NCBI GenBank assembly: GCA_037447655.1
Contig: JBBHKE010002290.1
Coordinates: forward strand, 1 to 62,500
DNA from: Zygnema cylindricum
Taxonomy: Eukaryota; Streptophyta; Zygnematophyceae; Zygnematales; Zygnemataceae
DNA length: 62,500 bases
Direction: 5' to 3'
How positions within the stretch are numbered: the first letter of the stretch is position 1; every line of letters starts with the position of its first letter. Of this stretch, positions 1 to 10,158 are shown piece by piece. A program made the translations under genes and the position numbers. The notes beneath the pieces are model-generated. The model was not told where the DNA came from, did not search any database, and was given only the letters and a program-made list of their open reading frames with translations.

Positions 1-1818
1 ATGTAATTTATGAAAATGTTCCTCTTTCCTGTTTCACAAGTTCTTCCTCTATTCCTACTCCGGTCATTCCGGTCGTTCAACCTGTACAGCTTGCTCCTCC
101 TCCTCTTCCTTCTCCTCCTCCTCGGCGGTAGCTTAGGGATCCAACAGTTATAGCCTCAGATTTTCCGGGGGGAAGAAGGCAAATAAGCATGCTGCAAGGT
201 GAACCGGCGGAACATGCCCTATTTTCTGCAACCACAATGGAGCCAGTCACCAAACAGCAAGCCTTTTCAGCCCCGAAAAAGGATCAATGGATTTTTGCGG
301 CAAATGATGGAATGCGATCGATAATGGAGGCTCAAACTTGGGAGCTTGTGGACCTTCCGCCACATCGAAAGGCCATCGCTTGTAAGTGGGTTTTTAAAGT
401 TAAGCTAAATCCAGATAATTCTATTGAAAGATATAAAGCTAGGCTTGTTGCAAGGGGGTATAGTGAAAAAGAGGGAATTGCCTATGAGGAGACTTTCTCT
501 TCGGTTGTCCGGTTTCCAACTGCTATAATTATTTGTTCTTTAGCAGCCATTGTGGAAATAGAACTCCATCAAATAGATGTTAAGACAATTTTCGTGCATG
601 GAGATTTAGATGAATTGATTTATATGAGGCAGCCTGAAATGTATATAGAGACCGGAAAAGAAAATCTGGTCTATAAACTGTTGAAATCTTTGTACAGTCT
701 GAAGCAAGGTCCACGTCAGTGGAATCTGAAACTAGATGAGTTTCTAACTAGTCTCGGTTTTGTGAGGATTAGTTCAGATCACTCAGTCTATGTTATGGAA
801 GGGGAAGATGGGATTATTTACATTGTTGTGTATGTAGATGATTTTGCTGCTACTGAATAAGTCATTAAATGAGATTAAGAAAATAAAGTCAGCCTTGAAT
901 TCGAGATTTGAGATGAAAGATTTAGGAAAGGCAAAGTATATTATCGGGATTCAGGTAGAAAGGGAAAGAGATAGGAGAATAATCTATCTAACACAACGGG
1001 AAGCGAATGGGAATATGCTTGAGAAGTTTGGCATGGCAGAGGCAAAGGGAAGTGCCACTCCCATGGAATTTAAGCAAAAGGTGGAAGGCATGGAGACCCA
1101 GGGAGGAGTCATTTTTGATGACACCTTAGAATTAAGGGAGGCTGATTTTATGGGTGCCATTCCATATCGTCAAATTGTTGGCAGCCTAATCTACTTCATG
1201 ATTTGCACACGACCGGACATCGCGGCTTCAGTTGGTGCTCTAAGCCGGAGTTTACAATATCCGAGGAGATCGGATAGGGAGGCAGCAAAGAGGGTCTTTC
1301 CGTATCTTGCAGGGACACAGAATCTACGACTCGCTCTCGGTGGAGAAGAGGTCAAGATTCGGACTTGGAGCAATGCGAGCTACGGGGACATGCCAAGCCG
1401 GCGCTCCACCACCGGATTCATTATAAAGATCGGAAGCAAAAAATGTTGCTGGAGCAGCAAGCTTGAGAAAGTCACAGCTCAGTCTACAATGGTGGCTGAA
1501 TACATGGCAGCCAGCTCAGCTGTCAAGGAGTTACTTTGGGTAAAGTCTCTCCTTCAAGAACTTCACTTTATGCAATATGGACCTCAAATAGTGTGGTGTG
1601 GCAACCAGGCTGCTATAGCGATTACATCTAACCGAAGTCATCACTTTAGAAGCAAGCACATTGATATAAAGTTGCATTTTGTAAGAGAGAACGTGGTGAA
1701 CAGAATTTTAAAACTCAGTTTTTTGCCGGATGAGATGATGGTATCAGATATGATGACTAAGCCTTTACCTGCACCTAAGTTGAAGTTTTGTAGAGAGGCA
1801 TGTGGACTTAGTGGCTGA
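1..1818 (+). pseudogene. Copia element F: partial pol (RT and RNase H), frameshifted, 5' part outside window
   Basis: This is Ty1/copia polyprotein, the close relative of element E on the other strand. From the window edge it encodes the proline-rich spacer after integrase, then reverse transcriptase (KWVFKVKLNPDNSIERYKARLVARG, a split match to the copia RT start; LKQGPRQWNLKLDEF; YVDD at about 831-842) and RNase H ending in MMTKPLPAPKLKFCREACG. A TAG at 129 interrupts the spacer. One extra T just after the YVDD codons, compared with E, shifts the frame, so translation passes from the 189-860 frame to the 838-1818 frame. Gag, protease and integrase must lie left of the window. A polypurine tract (about 1828-1840) precedes the 3' LTR. 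The copy is non-functional as read. Confidence 0.93.
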
Positions 1819-1841
1819 GACAGTCTAAAGGTTTAGGGGAG

Positions 1842-2659
1842 TGTTGGTTTTGGAAACCTTTAGTCTTCTCTATATCTCGTGTGTGAGAAAGAGAGTTTAG
1901 ACTTAGCCTGTTTTTTGTGTATAGACTGAGTTGACGTAGACAAGATGTGGTGTGGTATGTAACTCCAAATGGAGTTCACAGATTTGGTACACTCTATGTA
2001 CACGTGTCGGTCCGTGGGGAAGTCAAGCTTGGTTGACTTGGTTGACAAAGTACATATTAACTTGAGGGACCAGATTTACACGTGGAGATTCATCTTCGGT
2101 GATGAATGAATACGCGGACGACGAACGGAGTTCGCCGTCATTTTTGGAAGAGAAATATTGACCGAACCGTCATTTCAGTGGACTAACTTTCACTGCGTAT
2201 TTTAGCAGCGGATAAGGTTAAGGATTGATGTAAATACTTGTACGGTAGATGGCGGAGTTTAGTTTGATTAATGTTTAGTGTATCGAAATACCACGGTTAA
2301 TGTGGTACGGTTTAGGTCAGCTGTAGGTTCACTTTGTATATGTATGACTTAGAAGATTTTGGAGTTAGGAATTCAGTAAATGGAAAATTGCGAAGCTGTT
2401 TTTGTGTCTTTTTGAATTGGAAGATCATTGTGATTTTTTGGCAAAACCTTGTGAAATTTTGCATGAGGTTTTTTTGTTTTATTGTTTATATTGTGGCAAA
2501 TTTTCAGATTTAGTGTGTGTCTTGTTTGTTTGGGGATTCATTGTGAAGTTGGTCTTTTTGTGGTTTCCGTGAGAGTTTCCTCTTTTGTAATCTGAATATT
2601 ATGGCAATTGCTGGTGCCTCTTCTTCCTCCTCTGGGTCACCGGTTGCCTCAAATCAACA
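1842..2659 (+). mobile_element. 3' LTR of copia element F
   Basis: The 818-bp LTR starts TGTTGG directly after the polypurine tract and ends AATCAACA. It has the same length as, and is similar throughout to, the 5' LTR of E (50796-51613) on the opposite strand. The ATG at 2601 is the LTR-borne gag start of this family (MAIAGASSSSSG...), meaningful only in a 5' LTR. The following 5 bp, caata (2660-2664), is the reverse complement of the 5 bp beyond E's 5' LTR (tattg, 51614-51618). This is the key clue to the inversion described in the findings. No tRNA-like module is seen in this LTR family. Confidence 0.92.
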
Positions 2660-2664
2660 CAATA

Positions 2665-4423
2665 GTCATAGAGAAGCATTGTTGTTTCTCCATCAGATCG
2701 CCAGCAAAACTGACACTCAGTGGCCTCGATAATCGGCATCCACCACGGGTCCATGCTGTGGGAAAGACCAGGTAGGTAACAGCGGGTACAATTTTCGAAC
2801 GCAAAGTTCCACAAGTACGCGTGTCGGCCCCTTGTAGGCTCAATAATCCATTGGAGTCGATTTAAGTAATCCTCAAAATGTGAGCTGAAACATCTGTGTT
2901 GAGTGTGTTAAATGTTTGTTGTCGGAAATAAACGTAATCTCTCACCCGGAAAGGTTGTTGTTGTGGCCGATTGCTGCCACTGCGAGTTGTTGTAAACCGT
3001 AACGAGTCACGATGTTGGGCAATCTACATATTTTCAAAGGCCATGGGCATTTCCCTATCAAAAAGCAATGCTCGGTTGGTCTGTTCTTCCAGAAAAAGAG
3101 AATCAGACATAAGAGGCAAAGGTAAGCTAGCGACTTTCTGTACATTTCTACCTAGTAGTGGTTTTTGACCAAACAACACATAATAGAGCTGAAATTTGCC
3201 AAGGTGGCCTGTACAGACATGCGATAACCCATAACAATATATCCCAAAGATTCATCCCACATAGTAATCTGTTTTTCTAAGCAATGTTTACGCAAAGCCC
3301 GCTTGAATGTTTGTACAACTCTCTCTGCCAAACCGTTCGCTTGAAGATGATCTCGACTTGTTCTACGATGATTAATTAATGCATCGTCCAACATCTCTTG
3401 AAATTTGCCGCGAAACTCGGTTCCTTGGTATGTAAGTACTTCTGCGAGGGCTCCATATTGGAGGAGTACATGCTATTTGAAAGTTGCGGTGGTGAGTTTG
3501 GCCGTTTTGTGTAGGAGGGCCACAACTTCAACCCATTTGCTGAAACTTTCGATCATAATCATAATATATTGCTTGCCCCTTCGAGAGATGGGAAACAGAC
3601 CTGCGAAATCACACCACCACGTGTAAAAGAGGCCTCGGATAGGCAAAGGTTGAAGTATAGTTTGCCGGTTAGAAAATGAGGTTCATAACCGGTCACATGT
3701 GCTGCATTCGTGCAACACGACCGCCACATCAGCCTGCATGCTTGACCACCAATTACGTGCGTGTACCAAACTCAAAGTTCGTTTGGTGCCGTAGTGTCCA
3801 AGATCCGTATGAATCTCATTAATAAGTGATAGTCGTTATGTCGGCCGCGGAACATGCAGATGACTTCTATCCGAGAGAAGACGGATAAGTGAGCCTCCCA
3901 TCCACAAGTTATTTTGGGCTCTCTTACAAATACGCTCCTCTTCTCCTGAATGGGTACCCGCTCGAAAAGACCGAGTGGATAAAAAGAGAACCAAAGCGTT
4001 GTCTCCCCATGGATCTTGTTCAGGTTTGTGATTTGTAGGTGCGACAAAACTGTAAATCATATGTGCTCTCGCCGATAGGGATGCCATTAGTTCGCCATCG
4101 AAATCTTGTCGTACCCCATTATTGGTAAAATTAGGTAAAGGGTTCCTAGAAAGGCCGTGTGCGTTTAATCTGGGGAGCCCGGGTAGATGGATTATTTCCA
4201 TATCTTATTCTTTTAAGATAAGAGCCCAACGGGCTAATGTGCCGGACAACTTGTCATTGGTCATGAGCGTATGCAATGGTTGATGGTCAGTAAGAAGGGT
4301 GAAAGGCTTGCCATAAAGATAATACCGGAAATGCACAATTCCCCAAACTACGACAAGGCACCCCCCCTCATAACTACTCTAATTCGATTCCGCTTGATTG
4401 TTGCTTCAACTGGCATAAACCAC
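2665..4423 (-). pseudogene. Ty3/gypsy RNase H end, integrase and start of PHD finger, duplicate copy 1
   Basis: Minus-strand fragment of the gypsy element, read from 4423 down. It begins with the RNase H tail (DHQPLHTLMTNDKLSG, then an in-frame TAA, then HLPGLPRLNAHGLSRNP). Integrase follows, with the zinc-binding HHCC region, a core with CDLVGPF (partly decayed here), TYQGTEF where the second catalytic Asp should be (Asp to Tyr) and NGLAERVVQTFKRALR containing the Glu. A C-terminal tail with VGD-like sequence ends in the first zinc ligands of a PHD finger (TECQFC...). The fragment stops where F's 3' LTR and TSD begin. The remaining half of this PHD finger is found beyond E at 51614. It is about 4.73 kb from, and nearly identical to, 7397-9155. 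Multiple frameshifts make it non-coding. Confidence 0.85.
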
Positions 4424-5393
4424 TCTAATTCTATGTCCTCTATTCGACTACAAAATTAAGGAAGTCTCTAGATAGTTTTTAGCTAACCCACTTTAAGCCA
4501 TAACCACTGGTGCCCAAGAAAGCAAACTGAGAATTTGACGGCACCCTGTGCAGCCTGGACTCCCTTGAGTCTGTAGCAAAAAGAATCAATGAAAACAACC
4601 AAACAATCGATTAATTATGAAGTTGTAACGATGCAAAGTCTATATAAAACTCTCTAAGGGAGAGAGGTACCTACCAGATTCTCTAAGTCCTAAACCCCTC
4701 TCACAACCTCTATCTACTGACGTACGACTTAATCAAATGACTGTAGGGTATCGAAAGGTACTACGGCCGATGTACTTTCTGTACGGCCAGTGCACGGCAA
4801 GACCATTTAGTGGACGCGAGTTCACTATTAACTTGTCCTTCCGTTTTCCAGAATTCCCGTAACCGAATGTTATTCTCCACGTGTTGCCAGGCCACGCCAC
4901 GTCCAAAAACCGCCAAGGTGACCTTTCCGCAATTTCGGCTACGATATGTGCTGTGGGATCACAAATCAACATGCAATATTAGCCGTAAAAACAAATGTCT
5001 GATTTATTTCTTTTGTACGAGATAATGATCGCACTATATATCACTTGGTTCTATGTTCTTTCATACGTCATTCTGTTAATCGGATTCATGGTCAAAACAC
5101 TGTTTAAATAATTTCACACCCTATGTATTTCAACGAACTTCTACGACAGACCGGTTAGAGTTGACGGCTACGCCTCGCTCTGCCAGTCTGAGGTTCGAGT
5201 CCTGCCGGACCCAACATTTTGGTGAGAGTGACATGAGTCATTCTTTAGTCCAGCTTGCTGAACTAGGATAGCCATGGCTCAATCACCCTCTCTATCCCTG
5301 AGTGACTACAACAATTATGGTGGGTAGAGAGAGGAGGTGGAGGCAGGCTGTTCGCCCTTTTCTTTTCTTTTTGTACTGATCTATTTAGACCTA
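4424..5393 (-). mobile_element. Duplicate of copia A 3' LTR, truncated at the duplication junction
   Basis: Near-identical copy of 9156-10126, offset by 4732-4733 bp. It carries the same gypsy flank and target site accac (4419-4423) at its left edge. It lacks the terminal ~30 bp of the LTR: after GACCTAGAAA the sequence switches at about 5393 to unique flank (TTTTCATACGATTTCC) otherwise found next to 53766. It contains the antisense tRNA-like module (about 5136-5212, B-box-like GGTTCGAGTCC at 5192-5202), a GTAC cluster (about 4740-4790) and a G-box-like CACGTG (4879-4884). Confidence 0.88.
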
Positions 5394-5535
5394 GAAATTT
5401 TCATACGATTTCCAAGGACAAAGAAAAGTACAAAATTCACTATGTTTTGTCCGTTTGCGTTCAATACGACGAAGAAAAATATACAATTTGTTTGATTTTG
5501 TCAGTTTTTGTTTAGAACGGATTTTATTTTTTTGC
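5394..5535. other. Duplicated flank upstream of the unknown first exon
   Basis: AT-rich sequence matching the reverse complement of about 53621-53766. It is presumed 5' UTR or promoter-proximal sequence of the unrecognised gene whose ATG is at 5536 here and at 53620 in the other copy. The left edge is the tandem-duplication breakpoint, with short microhomology (CTAGAAATTTTC versus TCTAAAATTTTC). No other feature is seen. Confidence 0.6.
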
Positions 5536-5655
5536 ATGGGTCTCGAAATTCCGATGCCATTTCACGTCGACCGGAAAATAGACGCGAAGGCAAAGCGCAT
5601 CTTCTTCAACCGTGAAACGGCACAGGCTCGAAGGCAGTACGTCTACAATGTCACG
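5536..5655 (+). pseudogene. Duplicated putative first coding exon of an unrecognised gene
   Basis: This 120-nt open segment (40 codons, phase 0) starts MGLEIPMPFHVDRKIDAKAK and ends ...QYVYNVT before a good splice donor (ACG|GTAAGA). The inverted copy at 53620-53501 differs at three residues (K to T, D to E, R to G), showing mostly conservative change. I do not recognise the family. Here it is cut off from any downstream exon: a (CAT)n tract follows and then gypsy 3' sequence. It sits between duplication breakpoints, so it is most likely a dead copy. Read-through into the repeat yields an artefactual poly-His ORF. Confidence 0.55.
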
Positions 5656-5664
5656 GTAAGATTA

Positions 5665-5828
5665 CATCATCATCATCATCGTCATCATCATCATCATCAT
5701 CAACATCAACGTCATCATCATCATCATCATCAACATCAACTTCAACATGATCATCATCATCATCATCATCGATCATCTTATCATCATCATTTTCATCATC
5801 ACCATCATCATCATCATCATCAACATCA
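5665..5828. repeat. CAT/ATC trinucleotide microsatellite with imperfections
   Basis: About 160 bp of CAT repeats interrupted by CGT, CAA and CTT units. It lies in what would be intron 1 of the unknown gene. The inverted copy at 53185-53496 is about twice as long, so the tract has expanded or contracted since the duplication. Confidence 0.92.
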
Positions 5829-5830
5829 TT

Positions 5831-6075
5831 GTCGTGCATGACAACAAAACCGTAAATAACATGCATCGAATCCAGCTTGTGTCGCGGATGAATACCAGAA
5901 AATGGATGACCATTACATATGTACAGTATTCATGACCACAACCTGAGTGCAAAACATATATACCGCAAAAAAAAAATGAATCTGCCTGAAAAGGCAAAAG
6001 ATCCCAAACGCATGGACTAAACAAAAAATAAATGACTTAGCAAGGTAAGGTGAGGAAAGATGGAATTCATATTTG
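5831..6075 (-). repeat. Terminal-repeat-like unit of the gypsy 3' end (distal copy)
   Basis: About 245 bp that recurs as a direct repeat at 7012-7250 and, inverted, at 52942-53184 and 51768-51998. One edge carries the near-palindrome TGTCGTGCATGACA. The other edge adjoins, in the proximal copy, a purine-rich tract downstream of the gypsy PHD finger. It is probably gypsy LTR sequence, but TG...CA ends and a 5' LTR are not visible in the window, so exact LTR limits are uncertain. Confidence 0.6.
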
Positions 6076-7011
6076 CGACAGTAGCTACTAGGCCTTAAGT
6101 CATCAATATTCCCTACTGGAGTCCAACCAGCAGGTAAGAAACCTTCCTTAGCCAGATGAAAGAGTCGAGATAACGAGTATTCCTCCAAAGCCAGACAAGG
6201 TGAGCACCAGCCCGTAGGGTCAACGTCCAGACAGCTACAAAACACCAAGTCCACAAACAGAATTCACAAGTCACAGAAAGTAGAAAACAGTGTGGAGGGA
6301 AACCTTGCAGGCTGGCTTGCGCCGATAGATTAGGGAAGGTCTTACTACAAAGAGAAAGAGAAGCTCATAAATAATTAGTAGCATAGACTATGGGTTTGAA
6401 AAGAGAAACCCTAACTCAAAACTAGCCTGTCACTAAACTTTAGGTGGAAACCCTAAGATCAAAATGTTTCGACAAATCCCGAGAAAAAACTTGCCAGAAA
6501 ACGACAACCTTCCAATGTTGGATTCTCGTAGTTAATTTGCAAAAGTTCCTATCTTGCCAAATGACATTTATCCTTTGCTTTCACTAATCTGTACAGCCAC
6601 ACTAATTCCTACATGTTTCTGAGCATGCTGGTTTCTTATGTTAAACGCTGCCAGTTTCTTACAGACGACCGCTGCGTGGCCGACTCATAATGCCCTACAT
6701 CTACACCTCGAGGATGAAAACCCTCCCTAAGCTAAGCAAAATAATGCATAAACCTCCAAGGGTTTATGAATTCAGACATCTGTCAAGTTTAGAGCTGTTC
6801 GAGTTCTTCACATCCGATGTCGTACCGCGGTCTTGTTCCACACTCACTCCACATCGTGTTCCCACTGCAGCGTACAGGAGTATAATTCGGTCTTGGTCCC
6901 GTCCATACTTCGAGATGTACTTTTCGGATATGCAATTGTCACGTCACCTATACGTCAATTAGTATATGGTCAGGTAATAATACCTGCGGACGTCTCACTG
7001 CATGATAGTTA
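6076..7011 (-). other. Spacer between the two gypsy terminal-repeat units
   Basis: About 0.94 kb repeated in inverted form at 51999-52941. On the minus strand near 6240-6090 there is a short coding-like stretch (PTGWCSPCLALEEY...) that ends just before the repeat unit, as the integrase/PHD tail of the gypsy ends before its own unit. It may be the 3' tail of a second, older related gypsy copy. The rest has no recognisable coding content. An ORF at 6690-6962 is conserved in the inverted copy but resembles no family I know. Confidence 0.4.
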
Positions 7012-7250
7012 TCGTGCATGACAGCACAACGGTAAATGGTATGCATCAAATCTAGCTTGTGTCGCCGATGAATACCACAAAATGGATGACCATAACATAT
7101 GTACAATATTCATGACCATAACCTGAGTGCAAAGCATATATACCGCAAAAAATATTAAGTGAATCTGTCTGAAAAGGCAAAACATCCCAAACAAATTTAC
7201 TAAACAAAAAATAAAAGACCAGGCAAGGTAAGGTGAGTAAGGATGGAATT
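7012..7250 (-). repeat. Terminal-repeat-like unit of the gypsy 3' end (proximal copy)
   Basis: Direct-repeat partner of 5831-6075. On the minus strand it follows the gypsy PHD finger and a purine-rich GGGGGGCGGGAGGAA stretch (about 7246-7262), which looks like a polypurine tract for plus-strand priming. That placement favours this unit being the start of the gypsy 3' LTR. Confidence 0.55.
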
Positions 7251-7261
7251 CCTCCCGCCCC

Positions 7262-9155
7262 CCAAACTCCTTAGTCTGCGAGGAAGTTGGTAAGGATAGA
7301 CTGTAGGTCGCGACTTTCGTGTCAAAACCACTGTCCAGCCGAGATAGTGTGCAGAGGTGGAACCAAACACTCCATATGGAATCCCAGATTGGAATAGTTA
7401 CAAAGAAGCATTGTTGTTTCTCTATCAGATTGCCAGCAAAACTGACACTCAGTGGCTCCGGTAATCGGCATCCGCCACGGGTCCATGCTATGGGAAAGTC
7501 AGGTAGGTAGCAAGGGGCACAATTTTCGAATGCTAAGTTCCACAAGTTCGCGTGTCGGCCCTTTGTAGGCTCAATAATCCATTGGATTCGATTTTAGTAA
7601 TCCTCAAAATGTGAGCTGAAACATTTGTGTTGAGTGCGTCAAATGTTTGCCATGGCAACTAAACGTAATCTCCCACCCGGAAGGGTTTTTGTTGTGGCTG
7701 ATTGTTGCCACTACGAGTTGTTGTTAACCGTAACGAGTCGCGATGTTGGGCAATCTACAAATTTTCAAAGGCCATGGGCATTTCCCTAGCAAAAAGCAAT
7801 GCTTGGTTGGTGAGTTCTTCCAAAAAAAGAGAATCAGACATAAGAGGCAAAGGTAAGTTAACGACTTTCTATACATTTCTACCTAGTAGTGGTTTTCGAC
7901 CAAACAACACATAATAGGGGCTGAAATTTGCCAAGCTAGCCTGTACAGACATGCGATAACCCATAACAATATATCCCAAAGATTCATCCCACACAGTAAT
8001 CTGTTTTTCGAAGCAATGTTTACGCAAAGCCCGCTTAGATGTTTGTACAACTTTCTCTGCCAAACCGTTCGCTTGAAGATGATCTCGACTTGTTCGACGG
8101 TGATCAATCAACGCATCGTCCAACATCTCTTAAAATTCGCCACGAAACCCGGTTCCCTAGTATGTAAGTATTTTCGCCAAGGCTCCATATCGGAGGAGTA
8201 CATGCTCTTTGAAAGTTGCGGTTGTGAGTTTGGCCGTTTTTCTGCAGGAGGGCCACAACTTCAACCCATTTACTGAAACTTTCGATCATAATCATAATAT
8301 ATTGCTTGGCCCTTCGAGAGATGGGAAACGGACCTACCAAATCACACCACCACGTGTAAAAGAGGCCTCGGATAGGCAAAGGTTGAAGTATATCTGCCGG
8401 TTAGAAAATGAGGTTCATAACCGGTCACATGTGCTGCATTCGTGCAACACGACCGCCACATCAGCCTGCATGCTTGACCACCAATTACGTGCGTGTACCA
8501 AACTCAAAGTTCGTTTGGTGCCGTAGTGTCCAAGATCCGTATGAATCTCATTAATAAGTGATAGTCGTTATGTCGGCCGCGGAACATGCAGATGACTTCT
8601 ATCCGAGAGAAGACGGATAAGTGAGCCTCCCATCCACAAGTTATTTTGGGCTCTCTTACAAATACGCTCCTCTTCTCCTGAATGGGTACCCGCTCGAAAA
8701 GACCGAGTGGATAAAAAGAGAACCAAAGCGTTGTCTCCCCATGGATCTTGTTCAGGTTTGTGATTTGTAGGTGCGACAAAACTGTAAATCATATGTGCTC
8801 TCGCCGATAGGGATGCCATTAGTTCGCCATCGAAATCTTGTCGTACCCTATTATTGGTAAAATTAGGTAAAGGGTTCCTAGAAAGGCCGTGTGCGTTTAA
8901 TCTGGGGAGCCCGGGTAGATGGATTATTTCCATATCTTATTCTTTTAAGATAAGAGCCCAACGGGCTAATTTGCCGGACAACTTGTCATTGGTCATGAGC
9001 GTATGCAATGGTTGATGGTCAGTAAGAAGGGTGAAAGGCTTGCCATAAAGATAATATCGGAAATGCACAATTCCCCAAACTACGACAAGGCACTCCCCCT
9101 CATAACTACTCTAATTCGATTCCGCTTGATTGTTGCTTCAACTGGCATAAACCAC
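7262..9155 (-). pseudogene. Ty3/gypsy RNase H end, integrase and C-terminal PHD finger, duplicate copy 2
   Basis: Minus-strand gypsy pol tail, read from 9155. First comes RNase H (SSYEGECL, FRYYLYGKPF, LLTDHQPLHTLM, then TAA before DMEIIHLPGLP). Integrase follows with an HHCC zinc domain (HTDLGHYGTKR...CSTC, about 8560-8430), core CDLVGPFPISRR (about 8345), TYQGTEF (second Asp replaced by Tyr) and NGLAEKVVQT (Glu). A PHD finger (about 7480-7310) has TECQFC, TMLLC, GFHMECLVPPLHT and GQWF. The last two zinc cysteines are lost to TGA and AGT. The junction with A at 9155 continues exactly into the RT fragment ending at 35460 (EEYVV / YASR). Several frameshifts are present. PHD fingers are chromatin readers, so a targeting role is inferred. 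Confidence 0.85.
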
Positions 9156-10126
9156 TCTAATTTTATGTCCTCTATTCGACTACAAAATTAAGGAAGTCTC
9201 TAGATAGTTTTTAGCTAACCCACTTTAAGCCATAACCACTGCTGCCCAAGAAAGCAAACTGAGAATTTGACGGCACCCCTGTGCAGCCTGGACTCCCTTG
9301 AGTCTGTAGCAAAAAGAATCAATGAAAACAGCCAAACAATCGATTAATTATGAAGTTGCAACGATGCAAAATCTATATAAAACTCTCTAAGGGAGAGAGG
9401 TACCTACCAGATTCTCTAAGTCCTAAACCCCTCTCACAACCTCTATCTACTGACGTACGACTTAATCAAATGACTGTAGGGTATCGAAAGGTACTACGGC
9501 CGATGTACTTTCTGTACGGCCAGTGCACGGCAAGACCATTTAGTGGACGCGAGTTCACTATTAACTCGTCCTTCCGTTTTCCAGAATTCCCGTAACCGAA
9601 TGTTATTCTCCACGTGTTGCCAGGCCACGCCACGTCCAAAAACCGCCAAGGTGACCTTTCCGCGATTTCGGCTACGATATGTGCTGTGGGATCACAAATC
9701 AACATGCAATATTAGCCGTAAAAACAAATGTCTGATTTATTTCTTTCGTACGAGATAATGATCGCACTATATATCACTTGGTTCTATGTTCTTTCATACG
9801 TCATTCTGTTAATCGGATTCATGGTCAAAACACTGTTTAAATAATTTCACACCCTATGTATTTCAACGAACTTCTACGACAGACCGGTTAGAGTTGACGG
9901 CTACGCCTCGCTCTGCCAGTCTGAGGTTCGAGTCCTGCCGGACCCAACATTTTGGTGAGAGTGACATGAGTCATTCTTTAGTCCAGCTTGCTGAACTAGG
10001 ATAGCCATGGCTCAATCACCCTCTCTATCCCTGAGTGACTACAACAAGTATGGTGGGTAGAGAGAGGAGGTGGAGGCAGGCTGTTCGCCCTTTTCTTTTC
10101 TTTTTGTACTGATCTATTTAGACCTA
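7397..10126. repeat. Copy 2 of the tandem segmental duplication
   Basis: Partner of 2665-5393 at an offset of 4732-4733 bp. Unlike copy 1, this copy keeps the full A LTR end and its junction with A's pol, and it retains the complete PHD finger on the other side. It is therefore the ancestral-like copy. Confidence 0.88.
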
Positions 10127-10158
10127 GAAAATACCATATAAACCTAATAATTTTAACA
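9156..10158 (-). mobile_element. 3' LTR of copia element A
   Basis: 1003-bp LTR matching A's 5' LTR at 28027-29028 in length and sequence. Its outer edge has drifted from TG to TC; the inner end is ...TTTTAACA. It is flanked on the left by gypsy RNase H and target site accac (9151-9155). The right-hand copy after the 5' LTR is gccac (29029-29033). It contains the antisense tRNA-like module (about 9868-9945; B-box-like GGTTCGAGTCC 9925-9935), a GTAC cluster (about 9480-9530) and CACGTG. Confidence 0.9.
9868..9945 (+). other. tRNA-like module in A's LTR, antisense to the element
   Basis: On the plus strand GGTTAGAGTTGACGG and then GGTTCGAGTCC resemble the D-arm/A-box and the T-arm/B-box of a tRNA at roughly normal spacing. 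The same arrangement is found at the same LTR position in families B, D, G and the solo LTRs. No complete cloverleaf could be drawn by eye, so it is not called as a tRNA gene. Confidence 0.5.

Larger units (their letters stand above)
2665..5393. repeat. Copy 1 of a tandem segmental duplication (partner 7397-10126)
   Basis: The whole interval matches 7397-10126 base for base apart from scattered substitutions and a few single-base indels. It covers the gypsy PHD start, integrase, RNase H tail and most of the A LTR. Both copies share the same gypsy-LTR insertion boundary, so the duplication followed A's insertion. Between the copies lie 5394-7396 (gypsy 3' end, microsatellite, unknown exon). 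The true repeat unit is therefore about 4.7 kb, with the second instance of the spacer at 51614-53766 on the opposite strand. Confidence 0.88.

Noticed and set aside
5656-5841. Poly-His/poly-Asp/poly-Met ORFs over the trinucleotide repeat (also 53198-53500)
   Set aside because: They are translations of the CAT/GAT microsatellite. Every frame is open there, and a consensus splice donor sits just before it.
6690-6962. 90-codon ORF conserved in the inverted copy (52318-52007)
   Set aside because: Conservation follows from the recent duplication. The C-terminal reading changes between copies and no family is recognised, so it is kept only as part of the spacer.
9868-9945. A functional tRNA gene
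   Set aside because: A-box- and B-box-like sequences are present, but no acceptor, D, anticodon and T stems fold together by eye. Repetition in every LTR points to an LTR module instead.
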